DNA of 15,753 nt from JAFGED01 sp034430835 (GCA_034430835.1 DAOUDX010000061.1:1-15753), one strand, 5' to 3'. Shown: positions 1 to 6,965, counted from the first letter of the stretch. Numbers and translations: made by a program. The notes: generated by a model not told the origin, from the sequence alone.

Positions 1-1
1 C

Positions 2-367
2 GTCATCGACCTCTCCGAGCAGCGCCTTTACGCCTACCAAGGCGACATGCTGGTCTACTCCTTCATCTGCTCGACCGGCAAGCCCGGCTCCGCCACGCAG
101 ACGGGAACCTTCCGCGTCCTCGACAAGCACCCCAACGCCTATGCCTCCACCTGGGATCTGCAAATGCCGTACTTCATGGGCATCTACTGGGCGGGGTCGC
201 TGGAGAACGGCATCCACGCGCTGCCCATTCTCTCCAACGGGCAGACGCTGTGGGCGGGGTACCTGGGCACGCCGGTCTCTTTTGGCTGCGTCATCCTGAG
301 CACGGAGAACGCGCACACCCTCTACTACTGGGCCGAGATCGGGACGCCGGTGGTCGTTCAGTGGTAA
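2..367 (+). CDS. L,D-transpeptidase (YkuD domain), C-terminal part
   Basis: The open frame enters from the left edge, so only the last 121 residues are visible and the start lies outside the window. The visible part is the core of a YkuD L,D-transpeptidase, the secreted enzyme class that makes 3-3 peptidoglycan cross-links or attaches proteins to the wall. It opens with VIDLSEQRLYAY, the usual first strand of the domain, then STGKPG, then the histidine segment ENGIHALP and the nucleophile segment VSFGCVIL with the catalytic Cys. The common motif is SHGC[IV]R; here Phe replaces His and Ile replaces Arg, a form I associate with Chloroflexota members. The protein ends shortly after the domain, at VVVQW. 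A strong hairpin terminator follows 3 bases after the stop. N-terminal domains such as SH3 or LysM could exist upstream but cannot be seen. Confidence 0.88.
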   Translation, partial: VIDLSEQRLYAYQGDMLVYSFICSTGKPGSATQTGTFRVLDKHPNAYASTWDLQMPYFMGIYWAGSLENGIHALPILSNGQTLWAGYLGTPVSFGCVILSTENAHTLYYWAEIGTPVVVQW

Positions 368-370
368 GAG

Positions 371-403
371 CCTCCCGAAGGGTTCGGTCCTTCGGGAGGT
401 TTT
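371..403 (+). terminator. Rho-independent terminator of the YkuD gene
   Basis: An 11-bp perfect stem (CCTCCCGAAGG, 371-381, pairing with CCTTCGGGAGG, 389-399) closes a 7-base loop and is followed by four Ts at 400-403. It begins 3 bases after the transpeptidase stop. The gene on the other strand ends at 408, so the hairpin lies between convergent genes. The minus-strand side lacks a clear T run, so it should stop plus-strand transcription better. Confidence 0.85.
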
Positions 404-407
404 CTGT

Positions 408-1064
408 TCAGGGATACACCACGTCGATCACGATGCGCACCGGCTCCGTCAGGTAGTACACCTCGTATGGGGCCGGTTCGCTGAGGCCGATGGAGAAACC
501 CACGTGGGCGTCGGATTCGGTTGGATACAGGCCGATGCGGGTCACGACGGGGTTCTTCGGGGCGTTGATGGGCAGCCGCTCCCCCACCGGGAAATCGTAG
601 AGGTAGAGATCGCTCACGATCACATCGATGCGCGCCGCGCCCCAGGAGGGGTCGTAGCCTGTGGGGAAGGGAACGGCCTCGTTGTCCACCTCGACGACCT
701 CGTGGTAGGGGGCATGGTCTTGGCTTTCCCTCATCTCGATGACCACGCGGAATCGGTCCTCGTGCGCGCCGACCCGTATGTCGGCCAGCGTCCACACGGC
801 CCCCAGGGTGCCGCCCTGGTGTTTCACGCCCAGGTAGTCGGTGCTGGGTGCGCTGGTGGCCGTGGGCAGCGGGGGAGGTGAGGTGGGGCCGGACGGAGCG
901 GTGGTTGGCGGCACGGCGGTAGATTCGGCGGGCGAAGGGGTCTCTGTGGGTTGTGACAAGATCGTGGGAGTGGCGGTGGGCACCTCGCGTCTGGGTGCGC
1001 ACTGGCATCCGGCCGCCACCAGCACGAGCGCCACGGTGATGGCCAAGATCGTTCGTTTGCTCAC
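408..1064 (-). CDS. Lipoprotein with AMIN-like C-terminal domain
   Basis: A 218-residue predicted lipoprotein. The N-terminus is a typical lipoprotein signal: charged SKR, a hydrophobic run, then lipobox VAAGC with Cys20 as the lipidation site. Residues about 25-75 form a Pro/Thr/Ser-rich flexible linker. Residues about 77-218 are a compact beta-rich domain. Its RFRVVIEM segment and its last strand VRIVIDVVYP resemble AMIN-like domains, which are thought to bind peptidoglycan or sit in the envelope; this assignment is by general resemblance. The start is GTG, overlapping the PlsC stop by 4 bases (GTGA), with a strong Shine-Dalgarno AAGGAGG 5 bases upstream inside plsC. It is therefore translationally coupled and the last gene of the LysM lipoprotein-PlsC-lipoprotein group. 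Function unknown. Confidence 0.8.
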   Translation of the reverse strand: MSKRTILAITVALVLVAAGCQCAPRREVPTATPTILSQPTETPSPAESTAVPPTTAPSGPTSPPPLPTATSAPSTDYLGVKHQGGTLGAVWTLADIRVGAHEDRFRVVIEMRESQDHAPYHEVVEVDNEAVPFPTGYDPSWGAARIDVIVSDLYLYDFPVGERLPINAPKNPVVTRIGLYPTESDAHVGFSIGLSEPAPYEVYYLTEPVRIVIDVVYP

Positions 1065-1711
1065 GTTGCCTCCTTTTCGCCGTATACCCCCTGGTACTCT
1101 TCCGGCAGCAGCTCGGCGATGCGGCGCATGATGAGGTCGGTATATTCGTCCAATTTCTCGCCGCGCACCTGGCCGCTTTCGGGCAGGCGGAAGGGTTTGC
1201 CGACGGCGACGCGGATGTGGGTGCGGCGCAACCGAGGCAGGTTCTGCTTGATCTTTTCGGTGCCCGTCATCCCCACCGGCACGATGGGCACGTCGGCGCG
1301 GGTGGCCAGGTAGGCTGTGCCGGTCTTGCCCTTCTGCAGGGCGTAGGGCCCTCGGGCGCGCGTGCCCTCAGGGGCTATCCCCAGCACTTCGTCTCCACGC
1401 TTTAGCAATGCCATGGCCTGCCGCAGCGCTTGGCGATCCACCTCTCCTCTTCTTACCCAGATGCCGCCTGCCATCGCCAGGATCGGGGCGTAGAGCAGAT
1501 TGCGCTTGTGCTTGGATGCGGCGAGGGCGCGGATCGTGTGCGGGCACACAGTCGCCAGCAGCGGGACGTCAAACATGGCGATGTGGTTGGCCGCCAGGAT
1601 GTAGGGAGGTTCGGAGGGAAAGTTCTCCACCCCGATGTACTCCCGGCGGGTGATCAGCGAAAGCACGACGTTAATGATGACACGCGCGACGCGAAAGAAT
1701 AGTGTTGTCAA
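1061..1711 (-). CDS. plsC: 1-acyl-sn-glycerol-3-phosphate acyltransferase (PlsC family)
   Basis: A 216-residue membrane-associated acyltransferase of the PlsC/LPLAT family, which adds the second acyl chain to lysophosphatidic acid to give phosphatidic acid. The catalytic NHxxxxD motif is NHIAMFD (His43, Asp48). The second signature PEGTR is at residues 114-118, followed by a Lys/Gly-rich segment as usual. The N-terminal 20 residues are a hydrophobic membrane anchor, and the length is normal for the family. The start is TTG at 1711, chosen because GGAGAGA lies 5 bases upstream and no better start precedes the motif. It begins 20 bases after the LysM lipoprotein stop and overlaps the next lipoprotein gene by 4 bases. 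Other phosphatidate-related genes in the window are the PlsY-like protein and the lipid kinase. A substrate other than lysophosphatidate is possible. Confidence 0.9.
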   Translation of the reverse strand: MTTLFFRVARVIINVVLSLITRREYIGVENFPSEPPYILAANHIAMFDVPLLATVCPHTIRALAASKHKRNLLYAPILAMAGGIWVRRGEVDRQALRQAMALLKRGDEVLGIAPEGTRARGPYALQKGKTGTAYLATRADVPIVPVGMTGTEKIKQNLPRLRRTHIRVAVGKPFRLPESGQVRGEKLDEYTDLIMRRIAELLPEEYQGVYGEKEAT

Positions 1712-1731
1712 GGCTATCTCTCCGTGAACGG

Positions 1732-2724
1732 CTATTCAGGTGAAACGTATCCCAGCGCGATGACGTCAAAGTCGGCCGGGTTGTCTCCGTGGACGTCGAA
1801 CAGCATCGTGAAAGGCGCCGCCGCGCCGGGCGCGAGCGGCCCCTCGATTTCTATCGTCTCCTGCCGGAATCCTGTCACCAGCCCCTCTGCGTCGTAGGTG
1901 GTGGCGATGACGCTCACGCGGTAGGCGGGCCGGTCTGGGCTGTCGTTCTGCACGGCGCCACTCACTTCGAACTGCGGGCCGGATGGCCTGCCTTCCGCTT
2001 CGATCACCGATAGCGGCACGTAAGATGCAGCCAGTTCACCGGCGGCATCGGCGCGGACGATGGTGATCTGTGGAGTGGCCCATCCCGCCGGCGGGTCTGT
2101 GAACAGGATGCCGAAGGGAGATCGCTCGCCTGGCGGGGTTAGATCGGCGGCCACGAATGCGTCTTCCTCTGCCACGCGCTGGCCTGCTGCGTCGAAAAGC
2201 GTCGCGCGCACATGCACGTTGGTGATAGAGGAGGCGGTGGTGTTGACCATCTCTCCCAGGCACCATAGGCTGCCGACGGGCGTCTCGTAGAAGGCGAGTC
2301 CCCGCACCTCCAGTGGGACCGGCGTGGGCGTGGGCAGCAGCAGACCGCCGGAAGAACCGCTAATCTCTTCTTCGCCGGTGGGGATGACCAATGTCTGCCC
2401 GACGCGCAGGAACCGGGGGTCTTCGATGGAGTTGGCAGCCTGGAGCGCTTCAACACTCACGCCATATTCCAGGGCAATGCCTAGCAGAGTGTCGCCCGAT
2501 TTGACCACGTAGACGATGGGCGTGGGGCTAACGGTGGGCGTCGCGGTGTCGGCGGGTGGAAGGGGCGGTGCTGTGCCAGCCGGCCTGGCGGCGATGCGCG
2601 GCGTGGGTGTCGGCGTTTCGCCAGGCAGTGGCCCTGCGGGTGGCTCGGGGGTGATCACCTGGCCGCAGGCCGTCAGCGTCACCGCTAGCAGGATGCTCAG
2701 GATGAGAGCGCTTGTCTTGCTCAT
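1732..2724 (-). CDS. LysM-domain lipoprotein with two FxLYD-like domains
   Basis: A 330-residue predicted lipoprotein exposed outside the membrane. The signal peptide ends in VTLTAC, with Cys20 as the lipid-modified residue. Residues about 22-70 are a Pro/Thr linker with TPTPTP runs. Residues about 71-115 are a LysM domain (VVKSGDTLLGIALEYGVS start, VGQTLVIP end), the fold that binds N-acetylglucosamine in peptidoglycan. A second short Pro-rich linker leads to two repeated beta-sandwich segments, about 139-230 and 232-328. Each has a WCLGEMVNTT- or VSGAVQNDS-like strand, as in FxLYD domains. No catalytic domain is seen, so it is probably a wall-binding structural or adaptor protein. The start is ATG with no Shine-Dalgarno; an extended -10 lies 10 bases upstream (see that entry). 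PlsC follows 20 bases downstream. Confidence 0.85.
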   Translation of the reverse strand: MSKTSALILSILLAVTLTACGQVITPEPPAGPLPGETPTPTPRIAARPAGTAPPLPPADTATPTVSPTPIVYVVKSGDTLLGIALEYGVSVEALQAANSIEDPRFLRVGQTLVIPTGEEEISGSSGGLLLPTPTPVPLEVRGLAFYETPVGSLWCLGEMVNTTASSITNVHVRATLFDAAGQRVAEEDAFVAADLTPPGERSPFGILFTDPPAGWATPQITIVRADAAGELAASYVPLSVIEAEGRPSGPQFEVSGAVQNDSPDRPAYRVSVIATTYDAEGLVTGFRQETIEIEGPLAPGAAAPFTMLFDVHGDNPADFDVIALGYVSPE

Positions 2725-2734
2725 CTAGACGGCG

Positions 2735-2743
2735 ATTATACCA
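2735..2743 (-). promoter_or_regulatory. Extended -10 promoter for the LysM lipoprotein gene
   Basis: On the minus strand the sequence reads TGGTATAAT, a perfect extended -10. Only 10 bases separate TATAAT from the ATG at 2724, so the transcript would begin about 4 bases before the start codon and be practically leaderless, matching the lack of a Shine-Dalgarno. There is no good -35; that position falls in heptamer repeat DNA. The same TGGTATAAT occurs in front of the tRNA. Confidence 0.6.
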
Positions 2744-2813
2744 TGACGAGTGACGAACGACGAATGACCAGGAACGCAGCCGTCAGTCGTCTTCTGCCCT
2801 CTGTCCTTCGTCC
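2743..2813. repeat. Converging degenerate heptamer repeats
   Basis: On the plus strand, 2743-2770 is four 7-base units: ATGACGA, GTGACGA, ACGACGA, ATGACCA. On the minus strand, 2813 to 2786 reads four related units: GGACGAA, GGACAGA, GGGCAGA, AGACGAC. The two arrays point toward each other across a 15-base spacer. The second array codes for the last ten residues of the TVP38-family protein. Such 7-base tandem repeats resemble the STRR elements known in cyanobacteria, and I recall similar ones in Chloroflexota genomes; the link to a named family is inference. Confidence 0.6.
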
Positions 2814-3529
2814 ACCCGCGAGGGTGTCGTTGTCAGCTTTCCGATCAAGCCGACCATCGCTGCCTCTAGCCGCGCCTCGTAGCGCCAGAAAGCCCAGGCC
2901 AGGGCGATGGCCCCGCCGATCAGCGGGATCCACGCCCACCACGGCCACGCTGACGCGCTGGCCCCGACCCAGCAGGAGAAGAGGACGCCGGGCAATCCGC
3001 CCAGCGTCGACAGCACAGCCATGCGCGGGATCGGAAGTGGGCTGAGGCCGATTAGAAAGCAAGCCAGGTCGTCGGGCAGGAAAGGGAGCAGGAAGACGAG
3101 GAAGAAGAACAGCGGCCCTCGGCGGTGGGCAAGCCGATCCCATTTCTCCAACTGCTCTCGCTTCACCAACAGCTCGACCAATCCTCGCCCGAACCAACGT
3201 CCCAGCGCCATCGCCATCGCCCGCCCTAGCACCAGCCCGATCATGCTGTAGAGCGTGCCCAGCCAGACGCCGTACAGGTAGCCGTTTGCCAGCCCAACGA
3301 TCTGGCCCGGGATGGGGGCCAGCAGCACCTGCGCGGCGTTGAGGGCGATGCTGACTAGAGGAGCCCACGGCCCAAAGCCCTTGACCCATTCCTGGAGCCG
3401 CTGCCGGTTGCCAAAGAACTCCCAGATCGGTTCGTGCCAGTACCACAGTGCCAAGCTAGCAGCGGTAACAAGTACGGCCAGGAGCGTGATCTGTAGCCAT
3501 ATCCAACCGTCGTTTTTCCGCCGCTTCAC
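2783..3529 (-). CDS. TVP38/TMEM64 (DedA-superfamily) membrane protein
   Basis: A 248-residue integral membrane protein of the TVP38/TMEM64 (VTT domain) family, related to DedA, whose eukaryotic relatives are lipid scramblases. It has an N-terminal transmembrane helix (about 10-30) and the typical domain core: APIPGQIVGLANGYLYG, then GLVLGRAMAMALGRWFGRG, then FLLPFLPDDLACFLIGLSPL and STLGGLPGVLFSCWVG. The last helix ends near residue 225, followed by a charged tail. The start is GTG at 3529, overlapping the MFS stop by 4 bases (GTGA) with GAGGGA upstream; the frame is open much further but that part lies inside the MFS gene. The C-terminal VDEGQRAEDD is encoded by degenerate heptamer repeats, so the original stop may have been replaced by repeat insertion. 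The substrate is not known. Confidence 0.87.
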   Translation of the reverse strand: MKRRKNDGWIWLQITLLAVLVTAASLALWYWHEPIWEFFGNRQRLQEWVKGFGPWAPLVSIALNAAQVLLAPIPGQIVGLANGYLYGVWLGTLYSMIGLVLGRAMAMALGRWFGRGLVELLVKREQLEKWDRLAHRRGPLFFFLVFLLPFLPDDLACFLIGLSPLPIPRMAVLSTLGGLPGVLFSCWVGASASAWPWWAWIPLIGGAIALAWAFWRYEARLEAAMVGLIGKLTTTPSRVDEGQRAEDD

Positions 3530-4818
3530 GACAGTCCCTCGGCTGGCGTAGCTTGTCGAGATGGCTTCAGCCCCAGGCTGAGCAGGAAACCGGCCGCCAC
3601 GAGCGCCGTGGCCAGGCCAAAAAGCACGGTGTAGGAGGTCGTCTCTAGCAGCCAGCCCCCCGCCACAGGTACTACCGTCAGGGTTCCCATGATAAAGTTG
3701 CTGATGCCGATGTAGGTCGCTCGCATGTCCTCTGGGGCGATCTCGAGCACGTAGTTGAAGAACCCCATGACCCACGTGCTGTTGATGACGCCGATGGATA
3801 CGTAGACGAGAGGATAGATCGGGGCCAATCGGCTGCCCGTTAACTGCGCAGTCAGGGCAAAGAGGGGGGCCAGGATGGCCGCCGCACTTCCGATGCGGAC
3901 GACGTGTTGCGCCCCCCAGCGTTCACAGATCACCCCCAGTATCGCGCTGGCCACGACACCGGCCATTGTCTGGGCGATGACAAACTCACCGATGACGCTC
4001 TGTGGCAAGTGCAGTTCCTTTGTCGCGTGCTGCACGAAGAACGGCGTCGCCAAGCCCATCATGCCGACCATAATGCGGCATATCATCAGGTGGCGGAACG
4101 CGGGACTGGCAAAGGGCAGCTTTAGCCAGGTGAGGAGGTGCTTGAGCCAGGGCTCCTCGGCGGGCACGCCTGCCTGCGGATCCGTCGCGCGAGACGGGGT
4201 TTCTCGGAGCAGGCAGAGCGCGATGGTGGATGGGATGAGCAGCGCGCCCGCTAGCACAAAGATCAGAGTGTAGTTGCCCGGAAAAGAGACGTTCCCCAGG
4301 ATCTGCCCGATCAGCACGCCGGCTCCGACCCCCGCCAGCCCGCCGACGACCTGTGCCGTACCTATCAAGCGCCCGCGCCGCCTGGATGGAATGGCCTGCG
4401 CCAGAATGTCGAACCAGGCTACGCTGCCAAATCCATCGGTTGTGGCCCACGCGAGGAGGCAGGCGAAGAACAGCGCCAGCATTGCAGTGGGCCTGCCTCC
4501 CAGACCCAGGCCCAGGCCCAGCGCAATTATCCAGAACGCAACCCGCCCGCTGATTCCGACGAGCAGGTACGGCTTCTTGCGGGGTTTGTCGTTGATAATG
4601 CGGGCAGCCACCAGTTGGGGCAGCAGCCAGCTGCCATTAAAGACCGCGCTGACGGAGCCGATCACGGGCGCCGAATCGGTCAGTTCACCAACGAATGCCG
4701 GCAACAGGCTGGTGGGGTTGAAGAAATTGGCCGCTGTGCTGAAAGAGATATAGTCGGTCAGCAAGGCGCCAAAGTTCCAACGATAGTGGGGGGGCAGAGT
4801 CTCTGGGTTCTCAGTCAC
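3526..4818 (-). CDS. Major facilitator superfamily (MFS) transporter
   Basis: A 430-residue polytopic membrane protein with about twelve hydrophobic segments in two halves, separated by a hydrophilic loop near residues 205-235 (ETPSRATDPQAGVPAEE). The loop after the second helix carries NDKPRKKPYLL, and the RRRGRLIGTAQ segment also fits MFS proteins. Near residues 362-374 APEDMRATYIGIS is the usual motif of the second half. I cannot name a substrate. The start is GTG at 4818, with no Shine-Dalgarno but a TTGACG-N16-TACACT promoter ending 6 bases upstream, so translation is probably leaderless. It overlaps the TVP38-family gene by 4 bases, so the two are likely co-expressed. The preceding ferredoxin-like gene ends within the -35 of this promoter. 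Confidence 0.85.
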   Translation of the reverse strand: MTENPETLPPHYRWNFGALLTDYISFSTAANFFNPTSLLPAFVGELTDSAPVIGSVSAVFNGSWLLPQLVAARIINDKPRKKPYLLVGISGRVAFWIIALGLGLGLGGRPTAMLALFFACLLAWATTDGFGSVAWFDILAQAIPSRRRGRLIGTAQVVGGLAGVGAGVLIGQILGNVSFPGNYTLIFVLAGALLIPSTIALCLLRETPSRATDPQAGVPAEEPWLKHLLTWLKLPFASPAFRHLMICRIMVGMMGLATPFFVQHATKELHLPQSVIGEFVIAQTMAGVVASAILGVICERWGAQHVVRIGSAAAILAPLFALTAQLTGSRLAPIYPLVYVSIGVINSTWVMGFFNYVLEIAPEDMRATYIGISNFIMGTLTVVPVAGGWLLETTSYTVLFGLATALVAAGFLLSLGLKPSRQATPAEGLS

Positions 4819-4824
4819 GGCGAA

Positions 4825-4852
4825 AGTGTACCACGAAGCCGGAGGGCGTCAA
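4825..4852 (-). promoter_or_regulatory. Sigma-A-type promoter of the MFS gene, apparently leaderless
   Basis: On the minus strand, TTGACG (4852-4847), a 16-base spacer and TACACT (4830-4825) make a good housekeeping promoter. Exactly 6 bases follow before the GTG start at 4818, so transcription should begin at or next to the first codon. The -35 overlaps the stop codon of the ferredoxin-like gene. No ribosome-binding site is visible. Confidence 0.6.
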
Positions 4853-5143
4853 GAGGGCATGGGGGCTGTGGAGGCAAGCTCTATCAAATCGCAGATCTCA
4901 AGCGGCTCGCCCCTGGCCGGATCGCGGGCCAGGGAAAGCGCTCCCTGCGCGCACCTGGTGATGCACACGCCGCAGCCCATGCAGGCGCTCGCGTCCACGG
5001 TGGCAGTACCGTTCTCCATCGAGAGGGCACTGAACGGGCAGATTTCGGTGCAGGTGGCGCAGCTGGTGTCGAAGAGGGAGCAAGCGCCGGGCCTCCTCGA
5101 TCCAGGCTTGGGTCGAAGGCTTGAGCAGAGGGCTACGGGCCAC
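4849..5143 (-). pseudogene. 4Fe-4S ferredoxin-like gene with a +1 frameshift
   Basis: The 3' two-thirds encode a two-cluster ferredoxin domain: CATCTEICPF, then VDASACMGCGVCITRC with a full CxxCxxCxxxC set, then ALSLARDPARGEP. This frame has no usable start: its only ATG (5253) lies 120 bases inside the upstream gene, and no GTG or TTG comes nearer. One frame over, GTG at 5143 begins ARSPLLKPSTQAWIEEARRLL, a plausible N-terminus that runs into the ferredoxin frame if one base is dropped, for example from the three-base run at 5076-5078. The length 4849-5143 is 294+1, giving exactly 98 codons after that correction. In the first cluster motif, Asp stands where the first Cys is expected. The gene follows the MetE/UroD-like gene with an 11-base overlap. 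It could be a sequencing error, a recent mutation or programmed shifting. Confidence 0.6.
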
Positions 5144-6233
5144 TGCTTTCTCTGGAGAATCCGTGCCGCTCGCGTAGAGTCAGCGATAGTTGGCGCAGCA
5201 GGCCCAGCACGCGCTCGGCCAGCGGCTCGGTGAGGACGCCGCCCGCGCCACAACTGGGTGTGATCAGCGCCCGGCGCAGCAACAGTTCGCGGTCGAAGCC
5301 TTTTTGTACCAGTCGCTCGGCGCCCTCATCTAAGCGGGCCAGCAGCGAGGGGAGCGTCTCGGTCGCCGCCGCGTCTCTATCGAGCGTGGGGACGATGCCC
5401 CAGCCCAGGCTGCCGCCGCGATCCAGGAAGGCGCGTAGCTCGGCGGGATAGAGGGTAATCGCCTGCATGTGATCGTAGGCGTCAAAGTCGAGGATGTCCA
5501 GGTTGGTCTCCATCAGCAGCGACCAGTCGGTGTTGGCCTCGCAGTGGATGCCGGTCAGCCCGCCCAATTCGTGGACCGCGGCGACCACCTCGTTGATGTC
5601 TCTTGTGACATCCTCGCGACTGACCGTGATAAAGGTCTGCGAGCCGAAGCCCAGCAGCGATGGCTCGTCGAGAAAGATCATGCTTGGCAGGCCAAATGCG
5701 CTCAGTCGTTTCATCTGCCACACGGCCCTCATAGTCACCGTCTTGACGACGATGTCGTGCAGTTGGTCGTCGTAGTATGCGCAGCGGCGGTCCTGGTCGA
5801 GCAGGTTGGTGCCGAGCGTGAACGGGCCGGTGACCTGTCCTTTGAGCATGGCTGCCGATGTGACGTGCTCCGGCAGCCGCCTGATGAATTCCTTCCAGCC
5901 CGCCGCGTATTTAGGTGAAAGGCCAAAGCCGTCGAGGGCATCGGTGTCACCTTCTTCTGTTGCCGCCAGGTAGCGGGCGTAAAAGTCGGTCAGTCGATCG
6001 ATGAAATCAGGCGTAATGGTGTCAAAATAGACTCTGTCTTGGTCTTTCACCAATCCAGGCATCCCCTCGGTGAACTGGACCATCATGTTCTCATGGAAGG
6101 CGCGCCTCGGGAACTGCACCCAGGCGGGGATCTCTGATGTGTTTTCGAACATTAAGGCTGTCCCGCGCACCGGGTCGGTGTGGGGCAGGCTGCCAATCGT
6201 GGTCGCTAAACAGCGAGGTTCGAATCTAGTCAT
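5133..6233 (-). CDS. MetE/UroD-superfamily methyltransferase (methionine-synthase-like)
   Basis: A 366-residue TIM-barrel protein related to the C-terminal domain of cobalamin-independent methionine synthase and to uroporphyrinogen decarboxylase/MtaA-type methyltransferases. It begins with LATTIGSLPHTDP (residues 9-21), the shared opening of this family, followed by FPRRAFHENMMVQFTEGMPG. The metal-site region is GIHCEANTDW (His230, Cys231, Glu232) and the last ligand is expected in TPSCGAG (Cys328). As I recall, relatives have HCC at the first site, giving the His-x-Cys pair; here Glu occupies the third position. Such proteins in anaerobes commonly occur with MetH-activation proteins and may transfer methyl groups from a corrinoid protein to a thiol such as homocysteine; that role is inference. 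The start ATG has AGAGGGAGAG just upstream. A broken ferredoxin gene overlaps its 3' end. Confidence 0.8.
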   Translation of the reverse strand: MTRFEPRCLATTIGSLPHTDPVRGTALMFENTSEIPAWVQFPRRAFHENMMVQFTEGMPGLVKDQDRVYFDTITPDFIDRLTDFYARYLAATEEGDTDALDGFGLSPKYAAGWKEFIRRLPEHVTSAAMLKGQVTGPFTLGTNLLDQDRRCAYYDDQLHDIVVKTVTMRAVWQMKRLSAFGLPSMIFLDEPSLLGFGSQTFITVSREDVTRDINEVVAAVHELGGLTGIHCEANTDWSLLMETNLDILDFDAYDHMQAITLYPAELRAFLDRGGSLGWGIVPTLDRDAAATETLPSLLARLDEGAERLVQKGFDRELLLRRALITPSCGAGGVLTEPLAERVLGLLRQLSLTLRERHGFSRESSGP

Positions 6234-6254
6234 TTACTCTCCCTCTGACTGGCA

Positions 6255-6965
6255 CTAGCCGGGCCTGCCAAAACGAAACTTCACCAGCGTCCAGATGGCG
6301 GAGAGCCCGTCGTGCCAATCGATCTTTTTCCCCTCGGCGAAGGAGCGAGGCCGATACGAGATGGGCACTTCGTGGATCTCGATGGACCGCCGCAGGATCT
6401 TGCCGGTCACCTCTGGACAGAACTCGAAGCGAGAGGGTTGCAGGTCGAGGCTGCGCAGCAGATCGGTGCGAAAGACCTTGTAGCCGGTCGCCTCGTCCGT
6501 GATGCGCGAGCCGTACAGAACGTTGGCGATCCAGCTCAACAACCGCCCGCCCCAGTAAAAGCTCCACGTCGAGCGCGGATTAGGCTGCAAGTTCCGCGAG
6601 CCGTAGACTATTTGCACCGTCGGATCCTCGAATGGGGCCAGCAGGGCCGGGTAGTCCTGCGGCGTGTATTCCAGGTCGGCGTCCTGCGTGATGGCCAAGT
6701 CGCCCGTGATGTGCTCTATCGCCGTGCGGATGGCAGCCCCCTTGCCTCGATTCTGCGCGTGATGCACGATCTTGAGGCCAGGCGTGCGCGCGGCCAGATC
6801 CTCTAGGACTTGAGCCGTCTCGTCGGTCGAGCCATCGTTGACGATGACGATTTCCTTCTCGACGTTGCCAGGCGGGCCGCCGAGACAGACTGCCAGAACG
6901 TCGCTGACGACTTGGGCGATGGTCGCGGATTCGTTGTAGACCGGGATGATGACCGAAAGCTTCAT
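6255..6965 (-). CDS. Family 2 glycosyltransferase (dolichyl-phosphate mannosyltransferase-like)
   Basis: A 236-residue soluble GT-A glycosyltransferase without C-terminal membrane helices. The motifs are those of the DPM1/GT2 group: SVIIPVYNE (4-12), VNDGSTDET (42-50), NRGKGAAIRTAI (72-83), the metal/nucleotide-sugar DxD at QDADLEY (Asp95, Asp97), and the acceptor-side segment DEATGYKVFR. RPRSFAEGKKIDWHDG near the end is also typical. It probably moves a sugar from a nucleotide sugar to a polyprenyl phosphate or a glycan for the envelope. The start ATG overlaps the udk stop by 4 bases (ATGA). The 20-base gap to the next gene contains that gene's ribosome-binding site, so it belongs to the same transcription unit. 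Confidence 0.9.
   Translation of the reverse strand: MKLSVIIPVYNESATIAQVVSDVLAVCLGGPPGNVEKEIVIVNDGSTDETAQVLEDLAARTPGLKIVHHAQNRGKGAAIRTAIEHITGDLAITQDADLEYTPQDYPALLAPFEDPTVQIVYGSRNLQPNPRSTWSFYWGGRLLSWIANVLYGSRITDEATGYKVFRTDLLRSLDLQPSRFEFCPEVTGKILRRSIEIHEVPISYRPRSFAEGKKIDWHDGLSAIWTLVKFRFGRPG

Noticed and set aside
371..399. The terminator hairpin as a two-way terminator
   Set aside because: The minus-strand side lacks a T run (it reads CTCTTACC), so only plus-strand function is claimed.
1408..1702. Plus-strand ORFs inside plsC
   Set aside because: They are shadows of a gene with clear acyltransferase motifs and have no family resemblance or start signals.
5144..5253. Ferredoxin starting at ATG 5253
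   Set aside because: The 120-base overlap codes for the conserved C-terminus of the MetE/UroD-like protein in the other frame; the extra residues are Arg/Ala-rich shadow sequence.
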